Assembly (NCBI RefSeq): GCF_000482385.1
Contig: NZ_AXVD01000007.1
Location: 62,001 to 126,000, forward strand
Source: Nocardia sp. CNY236
GTDB taxonomy: Bacteria; Actinomycetota; Actinomycetes; Mycobacteriales; Mycobacteriaceae
DNA: 64,000 nucleotides
Direction: 5' to 3'
Shown: piece by piece, positions 63,001-64,000 of the stretch
How positions within the stretch are numbered: the first letter of the stretch is position 1
Layout of the letters: each line of letters starts with the position of its first letter
Program-made: the position numbers and the translations under genes
The notes under the pieces: model-generated
Told to the model about the DNA's origin: nothing
Seen by the model: only the letters and a program-made list of their open reading frames with translations
Databases searched by the model: none

Positions 63001-64000
63001 CGATCGCTGATCGCCACCATGATCGTGGTTTCGGTGGGCCCGTACCCGTTGTGCAATCGCCGTCCCGGCGCCCACACCGCGGCCGTCTCGGCCGACACCG
63101 CTTCGCCACCGGCCACCAGTACCTGCAACGAGTCCAGTCCGTCCGGCGACATCGTCGCCAGCACGCTCGGTGTGATGAAGGCGTGGGACACCTCGTGAGT
63201 TCGAATCAACTGCGCCAGCGGCCCGCCAGCAGAAACCTCTGGCGGCGAGATCACCAGCACCGCACCGTTCGCGTGCGCCATCAACAGCTCCAGAACGACC
63301 GCGTCGAAACCGGGCGCCGCCACTTGCAGCACCCGCGACCGCTGCTCGACGCGATAGCGTTCCCGCTGTTCGACCGCGAAGTTCGCCAATCCTTCGTGGG
63401 TGACGGCCACACCCTTCGGCGTGCCGGTCGAGCCAGAGGTGTAGAGCACGTAGGCCACATCCAACACTCGACAGGGTCGGGTGCGGTCGGCGTCGCCGAC
63501 CGGTGCCGGGGAGTGCGCCTCGACGAAGGCCGCTGTCTGCGGGTCGTCGAGAACCAACGCTCGGACTTGGCCGGGAACCAGCGCTCGGACGGCCTGGATC
63601 GTCACCGCGATCTCGACATCGGAGTCGGCGACCATGTGGTCGACCCGCTCACGGGGATGGCGTGGATCGACGGGTACGAACGCGGCACCCGCTTTGACCA
63701 CCGCCCACACCGCGACCACGAACTCCACCGATCGGCCCATCGCCACCGCGACCTGGCGACCGGGACCCATGCCCCAATCGATCAGCACCCGCGCAACGCG
63801 ATTGGACCACGCGTCGAGCTCTCCGTAGGACAGCACGCGCTGGCCCGACACGACTGCCACAGCGGTCGGATCGGCTACCGCGAACACCTCGGCCAGCACC
63901 CGCGACGGCTCGGCTCGACCGCCCGAGGCCGGCAGGAGCTCCAGCCGCTCGACCCCGGACAACAAGTCCACATCGCCAACCCGGGCGTGCGGATTCGACA
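44046..64000 (-). CDS. Giant non-ribosomal peptide synthetase, six A domains, terminal TE (5' end beyond window)
   Basis: The frame is open from the window edge and encodes about 6650 residues. Order from the edge: end of a condensation domain - A1 T1 - C A2 T2 - C A3 T3 - C A4 T4 E - C A5 T5 - C A6 T6 TE. Each A domain shows the YTSGSTGxPKG core and each T domain an xGG(N/D)S serine, except T3, which reads GVNS. The single epimerase has [10 protein letters not shown] and the following C domain has HHLLLDGW, as expected for a D-specific acceptor. The terminal thioesterase has GWSLGG and His in [10 protein letters not shown]. Release is hydrolytic or by cyclisation. The first M in the window (GTG 63971) is internal, not the start. 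Confidence 0.97.
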   Translation of the reverse strand, partial: SNPHARVGDVDLLSGVERLELLPASGGRAEPSRVLAEVFAVADPTAVAVVSGQRVLSYGELDAWSNRVARVLIDWGMGPGRQVAVAMGRSVEFVVAVWAVVKAGAAFVPVDPRHPRERVDHMVADSDVEIAVTIQAVRALVPGQVRALVLDDPQTAAFVEAHSPAPVGDADRTRPCRVLDVAYVLYTSGSTGTPKGVAVTHEGLANFAVEQRERYRVEQRSRVLQVAAPGFDAVVLELLMAHANGAVLVISPPEVSAGGPLAQLIRTHEVSHAFITPSVLATMSPDGLDSLQVLVAGGEAVSAETAAVWAPGRRLHNGYGPTETTIMVAISDRLFAGEPVTIGGPIRGVDAVVLDACLRPVPVGVTGQLYVSGMQLARGYLNRPDSTAVRFVANPYGPAGTRMYGTGDLARWTTEHTLEYLGRTDFQVKIRGQRIELGEIEAVLAAHPTVATAVVVGVTTDSGARLAAYVTPADGVVDTVELVTFAAQRLPSHMVPDAVSVLDELPLSSVGKVDRAALPTPEFAPAAEFVAPRTPTEQIVADVCGQVLGIERVGILDSFFALGGNSLSATRAAAQLSGAFGVDVPLRTLFETPTIGALAQHLAAADVAERHPLVPQERPERIPLSPAQARMWFLNQFDTSSAIYNIPLVVRMSGDLDVDAMHATIADVLDRHESLRTVYPDSDTGPHQMIVSVGAALPHSPLAPIEANEIEARIHTEVTAGFDVTTQLPFRITLLRSAPDEHTLVLVVHHISFDGASLAPLAADLMTAYEARVQGAAPRWAPLPVQYADYALWQHALLGTENDPHSRAVAQIEHWVAALAELPEVLDLPTDRPRPAAQSFHGATVSARLPADLHRKVVALARRHDATVFMVMHGAYAAILARLAGTGDIAVGTPIAGRGEPGLDGLVGMFVNTLVLRTRIEPGASFLQIVDQVRATDLAAFENADIPFERLVEVLNPPRSTAHAPLTQVGFSFQNIEIPTVEFEGLTVSVQMADPNVAKYDLHLNLVDTLEPDGEPGDMEVEFGYATDLFDEATVVSIFDRYVALLRGVVADPTCAIGDIDLLSAQEARELAIRAAGTVVPAASATVADLFAAQATATPESTAVLDVDSGGRLRYREFAARVNARARALIERGIGPETLVGVAMHRSVDLLTTLYAIHAAGAAYLPLDPDHPLDRIRAVVRAAQPCAVVIRPSDEPALPDDVPVWTLDELDAEHRDPSPLTDADRIRQSKPDDLAYVIYTSGSTGVPKGVAVSHAAVVNQLRWMHSHYRLGGDDVMMLRTPVTFDLSVWELFSAPTCGAALVVAGATAHTDPESVVATMAEHHVTTADFVPSLLSAFLDVAAGRELPDLRQVLCIGEALPIETVRRLRELSSARIDNLYGPTEAAVSVTAHRVEALDATVVPIGVPEANVTVHVVDSRLHPVPVGVTGELYLGGVQLARGYHERPGLTATTFVANPFSSAHGSRLYRTGDLVRWDTDGNLRYVGRSDTQVKIRGLRIELGDIEAALVAHPQVNAAVVQARSDADVSRLVAYVVASQTVDATQVRSFLLDRLPAYMVPTSVLNIEAIPLTANGKVDYAALPVPDTVVDTPRYRAPHGLAEQAIATVFGELLGRPQVGADDNFFDLGGNSLVAARALSRIADVVDASIPVRVIFEAPTVADLAARIGQLRAVPNLPAPAARPRPEHIPLSHAQTRMWFLNQFDPDAPGYVVPLALRLDGNLDLEALSAAVGDVLERHESLRTIYPAIDGTPTQVVLDAADVTATIDLTPQPIGERELPQRLAEFCSSGFDVAKSVPTRAVLFQLSDAAWTIAVAAHHISCDGFSVAPLAADLMSAYAARSSGSRPDWAPLAVQFVDYALWQRDVLGSADDPHSPVARDIAYWRTRLAGIPDRIDLPFDRPRPIERSQRGAVVQMTISGELQGRAEALARRAGATTFMVVHAALAVLLSKLSGSDDVTIGVPHAGRGDRTLDGLVGMFVNTLVLRTRPGPDQSVLDLLTHVRRTDVEAYDHATVPFENVVEALDPVRSTSHSPLFQVLLAYQNMAPVQVELPGLTVENLDPGDSAAIYDLLLMMTEGHGIHNEPTGMTLRLTYATDVFDHDSVVRLAEQFVRVLDAIAADADMAVGEIDLLDAAERNQVLHQWNDTGAGVGGGRTLVDAFDAQVARTPNDLAIREPETSVALTYQEFDARVNRLARWLIARGAGPETAVAVAIGRSVELVTALYAVVKTGSAFVPIDPEHPSARIARALSVAQPLLVLTTAADGDDLPDTFPIVRLDRVDASGLSQSPITDAHRRGPLRPDNVAYILFTSGSTGVPKGVALTHAATTSQLAWAQHQWPHGRSDAVLHKTPITFDIAIWELFWPLQTGAQIVVAAPGGHRDPHYITQVIAHMHITTVHFVPSMLEVLLEAVDGADASSLRRVFLAGEALAQHTVDAAETRFPSAELVNWYGPAEAEVVTAAPCRRGAPNLASVPIGVPVSGMQVFVLDARLRPVPVGVAGELYVSGAQVARAYHGRADLTCCAFVAHPFGAAGERLYRTGDLARWRKSGELEYLGRADLQVKVRGQRVEPGDIEAALQAIEQVARAVVLATSDRIHAYATPVAGAVVDARALRDQLAATLPAYLVPDSVQILDTMPLTANGKLDRAALPRPVFDGGQTFVSPRTDREAVLARVVAELTGVDRVSVVANLFEVGVNSLSAVRIAARAQVALGVEIGIRDVFDAPTIAALAERVAARTRTEDVPLSPRPRPATIPLAAAQRRMWYLNQLDPSSAAYNISFAARLTGAVNITALREAFLDVVARHEPLRTTYPMIDGTPCQIVHDDMHATADVVFAAEPVCDEADLADRVRVVVETGFDVTQSVPVRVRLYRTPTDDHVLVLVVHHIAADGSSMSPLARDVFSAYGARVRGRAPQWQPLEIQYADYAMWQADTLGSEEDPTSPIARQIEYWTEVLGDAPEVPALPSDRPRPTTMSMAGAAVRVELPARLHDDIVRLAHREGVTVFVVLHAALAILMARTTHGDDVSIGTAVAGRGRPELDELVGMFVNTVVLRTRVHPERSFQQLLSDVRDVDLDALAHPDLPYERLVEILDRPQSTADSPLYRVMFGLQNTPAARFELPGIGIELLDPGIAQAKSDLTMLLTERFDASRPAGIDGEIIYATDIFVETTARMVSDRFVRVLEALTIDPTRPIGAVGLLSAEETERLVPARGGPPTRACALPDLLAAAVAADPSAVALIGQTETLSYGELDRRANRLAHYLLDAGARPGTRVALAAPRSVDYHIALWAIAKTGATFVPVDLRYPAERIAHMVSDSGVELGLTFLSARAPLPSSIRWLALDDPDIVTEVEAQPHRAITDTDRGRTLRVAQAAYLIYTSGSTGTPKGVVVTHEGLAGFAAELGARYHLTTASRVLHVAAPAFDAVLLEALMAHTASAALVVAPPDVFAGPELSGLIASQQVTHAFLTPSVLATMSPAGMDSLRVLLTGGETVPAELIDTWSPGRDLHNIYGPTETTIVTTMSDPVSAGDPITIGGPNPGVDAVVLDARLRPVPVGVAGELYLSGPVLARGYLNRPVTTAASFVAAPYGAQGARMYRTGDIVRWTPQYALEYLGRVDFQVKIRGQRIELGEIEAVLTTHPAVAAVVTVPRNRPDGQPALAAYVVPATDTVVDTTDVLEHAATALPAHMVPSSITVLDRMPITATGKLDRKALPEPVFGTDDEQAVTASTDAERTIAAAFADVLGLPSVGVTRSFFALGGDSILAIQLASRLKASGVVLTGRDIFEHKTVRALARVARGTDRVSLPELPGGGVGEIPSTPVVTWFTERLGAAPRFAQSTVVRLPGDAQVDRVIATVHAVLEQHDMLRSRLREQRLEVLPAHSDLAANSVLTRTFGARDTPDSAGFSAVLNAALAAAADGLDPSEGQMVRVVCLLPESGVDAEGRALIVIHHLAVDAVSWRILIPDFAAAWQQVTQQRPVELPAQGTSMRRWAHALSDAAAIRAGEFELWHRMGAAADPLLGHTALDPAVDTQSTVRQLVVTLPQEVTAALLESVPSAMRGSVDDALLAGLTMATTRWRARRGDAPAGVKILMEGHGRAEQIIEGADLSRTVGWFTNTYPVALDLSGIDATNVRAVVKSVKDQLRSIPDKGIGYGLLRYLNSGTADRLAALPEPQIGFNNLGRVGVDLTTLSGLAWMPTDEQLDRHAAFDPDMPVAAPITIDVIVVDGASGPRLSAHVGYASRLLDHADVAELVDEWVGALTEIATAADAEGDWGLSCADIAHSDVDQSELDTFTDRYGSLDDVWSLAPLQTGLLFHIEFASGELDVYTAQSVLALSGEVDEQRLERSAAALLQRHPNLRAAFVRTADGGAAQVVPADVVIPWRSVDLGGDAGTLEELLAAERAISFDPADPPLLRFLFVDVAPHEYRLVLTAHHLLLDGWSLPLLWRDLIGLYAVRARAESLPAIPSYRTYMQWLAGHESSVGVEVWRDALCEVTEPTLVADTRTATTADIPVDVEVVLDPASTAELARYAREQAVTMATVVQFAWAVVLGNLLGVERVVFGSTVSGRPPELPGVESMIGLFINTIPVAAQVHKNWTIAEALQHMQANNTRMLDHHHIELSKIMSLVEAAPLFDTLVVFESYPVDSSGLGDADIDGMRVMSAQGSDAAHYPITVQAHQTDRLHVRIRYQRARVEEQIAAGLAARLSMVLRAILDAPQTRLGEVDLLSVDERRALAPASGGRAEPARLLAELLSAGAAAHPDAAAIVSGTDTILYTELDAWSNQVARQLIEYGAGPGEQVAMVMARSVEFVVAIWAVTKTGAAFVLVDPRNPAERIAHMIDDCDVRVVVTVDAMRTMLPEPVRLVVFDDPDTRLAMESRSAAPLTDEDRTRKSHVADTAYVVYTSGSTGTPKGVAVTHEGLANFAAVERDRFAVDENSRVLHVSAPGFDVILCEVLLAHSNGAVLVMAPRDVFGGPQLAELIRQQRVSHAVMTPSVLATMSPEGLDSVRVLMVGGEMVTPEATSAWAPGRQLHNVYGPTETTILATISDPLSADGLVTIGGPMGGVAAVVLDAWLQPVPVGVVGELYLAGVQLARGYVNRPATTASAFVACPFGAAGSRMYRTGDLARWTPEYALECLGRGDFQVKIRGQRIELSEIEAVLADQPGVQHAVVVVRADASGVDRLVGYLVGSEEVEPGAVLAATRLRLPSYMVPDVCVMLTELPLTRTGKLDRLALPAPDFSSGREWVAPSTETEHRVAEVFGAVLGIDRVGATDGFFDLGGNSLSATRASAQLSTALGVRIGVRDLFETSTVAELAARLATFDRSVRAPLAARTRPDRVPLSLAQQRMWFLNQLDTSVGAYNIPLVIRLHGELDLDALRQACSLVIGRHETLRTAFPMADGTPYQAVLGVEDLVPTLTPVDVDQQQVMARVIDAVSASFDVTQAPPVRLQLFRLRADAHVLVVAIHHICADGQSMMPLARDVAVAYQASKQGTQPNWPALTVQYADYTLWQREMLGDEHDPNSVMAQQLRFWTDTLGGLAELLELPTDLPRPPVASLRGSTVDFAVSAALHRRIAAVAREANATVFMVLHAALAVLLSRLADVDDIAVGTPVAGRGERALDDLIGMFVNTLVLRSKVTRQQSFTDLLAQTRETDLAALAHSDVPFEQVVEALNPVRSTAHLPLYQVTLDVQNLGAVPLELPGLTVELVENGFEPAQADLNVKLVEQLDEQGTAQGMLGRLTYAADLFVEETMTRFAQAYVRILDEVTADPTVAVGDIDLVDPAQRRELLQASGNAGAVVPETTLAELFTARAAAQPEAVAVTDGTSQLTYGELDRRAAAVAARLRALGVGPESLVAVALPRSLELIVGLLGVARAGAGYLPLDVAYPAERVKFVIEDAAPVAVLASHDTAAAVAECNAPLVRIDECVEGAAEISGSAAWPQVRSDNVAYVIYTSGSTGRPKGVTVTHRDAVTLFTNVTQRFDIGPDDVWTLFHSYAFDFAVWEIWGALLSGGKLVVVDYDTSRTPEAFVRIVARERVTVLSQTPSAFYGFVDAERAYRETGSPVGALDLRYVVFGGEALDPSRLVPWFGAHEPGSPRLVNMYGITETTVHVTFSEITRTTETGIGSPLPGLQVYVLDDRLRPTPIGAVGEIYIAGGQLARGYLGAAAVTAGRFVANPFDPSGARLYRSGDVGRWRQSAKGLELMYEGRADAQVQLRGFRIELGEVESALVRHPQVTRAAAAVHRHDRDVDQLIGYVVAADGQQIDIHEVLDTAAELLTSYMVPSTIVVLPELPLTVNGKLDRKALPAPNFDAAANDFVAPRTHTEKVISDVYARVLGVRRVGVTDGFFDLGGNSLLATMVVSESSARGVTIALPWMFDDATPAALAARADSAEGGSGLQVLLPLRATGTQPAVFGVHPAGGLAWFYGALAEHLHQDRPVYGLQDPHVVAGEPVAESVDQLARRYVAEIRRVQPHGPYHLLGWSLGGEIAHAMAVQLQRDGAQVGLLALMDSMVGSAESAALIDPVDEPAPGQLMADLLGGWRELFDLGDDVTATTHEQAWGVIRDQVTATGMFTAEQVDRVMESFTTANDVAHDYRPGTYDGDLVFFTAGKDRADHDAVARTWRPHITGAVHNTVVDARHLELTHPYAMALIGPVLERFMNEC
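48040..51140 (-). other. NRPS module 5 (C after epimerase, A5, T5)
   Basis: The C domain starts [11 protein letters not shown] and has HHLLLDGW near 50725, the form expected for D-peptidyl donors after the epimerase. A5 (about 49830-48310) has pocket residues D V C V M G V I L, hydrophobic. T5 is normal ([11 protein letters not shown] near 48200). Confidence 0.85.
51150..55780 (-). other. NRPS module 4 (C, A4, T4, E): D-amino acid
   Basis: C (HHIAADG near 55355), A4 (about 54390-52880), T4 with the GGDSI form typical before epimerases (near 52760), and E ([10 protein letters not shown] near 52180; [20 protein letters not shown]). Pocket residues read D A L F L G I I V, hydrophobic and close to A1. 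The incorporated residue should end up as D. Confidence 0.85.
55790..58970 (-). other. NRPS module 3 (C, A3, T3 with GVNS)
   Basis: C (HHISCDG near 58550), A3 (about 57590-56060) and T3 (near 55930). Hand-aligned A3 pocket residues read D I W H F A W V V, unlike any code that I remember. The carrier motif reads [10 protein letters not shown]: the phosphopantetheine Ser is kept but the usual second Gly is Val. The domain is probably still functional. Confidence 0.8.
58980..62150 (-). other. NRPS module 2 (C, A2, T2)
   Basis: C (HHISFDG near 61750, about 62130-60830), A2 (about 60790-59240) and T2 ([11 protein letters not shown] near 59125). Hand-aligned pocket residues read D L W D L I L V S. 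Asp278 and Ser331 would suit a polar or basic side chain. The code does not match one that I know. Confidence 0.8.
62160..64000 (-). other. NRPS module 1 (C end, A1, T1)
   Basis: The window begins in the final stretch of a condensation (or epimerisation) domain, followed by A1 (about 63910-62470) and T1 (about 62440-62190, GGNSL). By hand alignment to PheA the A1 pocket residues 235/236/239/278/299/301/322/330/331 read D A L F V G G I M: Asp235 means an ordinary alpha-amino acid, and the rest is hydrophobic. I cannot assign the substrate. Confidence 0.8.

Overview
The window looks like a chromosomal segment of a high-GC, mycolate-containing actinomycete, most likely a Nocardia. The sequence-based reasons are an MspA-family porin, a flavin monooxygenase that reads as the Nocardia rifampicin monooxygenase (Rox), actinobacterial regulators of the XRE/TPR and CGNR types, and GC-rich codons with many GTG starts. 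The genus call is an inference from protein families, not from a marker gene.

Region 1 (1-9405, all on the minus strand) is a type II polyketide synthase cluster read right to left: TcmI/JadI-type cyclase, KS-alpha, chain-length factor, ACP, C9-type ketoreductase, didomain aromatase/cyclase, FAD oxygenase, SDR reductase, MFS exporter, FMN reductase and the start of a second FAD oxygenase. The order and families match the core of angucycline clusters, so an angucycline-like aromatic polyketide is the best prediction. The cluster runs off the left edge and no pathway regulator is inside the window.

Region 2 (9994-24935) holds stand-alone metabolic genes: a secreted alpha/beta hydrolase, a PuuE-type allantoinase, a PEP-mutase-family enzyme divergent from an ArsR regulator with a palindromic operator, a CGNR regulator facing an epoxide hydrolase, a YcaQ-type DNA glycosylase, and rox with an upstream 19-bp inverted repeat that matches the rifamycin-associated element (RAE). 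The 5' end of rox, with its RAE, is duplicated in inverted orientation 0.7 kb away and there fused in frame to an MspA-type porin. Further on are a DHFR/RibD-like gene with a decayed paralogue, a DhmA-type haloalkane dehalogenase divergent from a TetR regulator with a shared palindrome, and a HAD hydrolase.

Region 3 (about 25-33 kb) is accessory and partly decayed. It contains an XRE/TPR regulator divergent from three tiny genes (42, 99 and 55 residues), a damaged second copy of that locus 5.5 kb away, remnants of IS1380 and IS110 transposases, broken alpha/beta-hydrolase genes, a CoiA-like nuclease with a C-terminal membrane anchor, a four-cysteine small protein and a frameshifted SprT-like metallopeptidase.

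Region 4 (32.9-43.2 kb) is mostly housekeeping: LLM-class oxidoreductase, MDR oxidoreductase, TerD protein, a three-gene Mn/Fe-type ABC importer behind a DtxR/IdeR-like box, a GyrI-like protein, 6-phosphogluconate dehydrogenase and an arylsulfatase.

Region 5 (43.3 kb to the right edge, minus strand) is a giant non-ribosomal peptide synthetase, open at its 5' end, with six A domains, one epimerase and a terminal thioesterase, overlapped by a FkbM-family methyltransferase. It should make a peptide of at least six residues with a D residue at the fourth position counted from the window edge and probably threonine last. No tRNA, rRNA or CRISPR array was seen.
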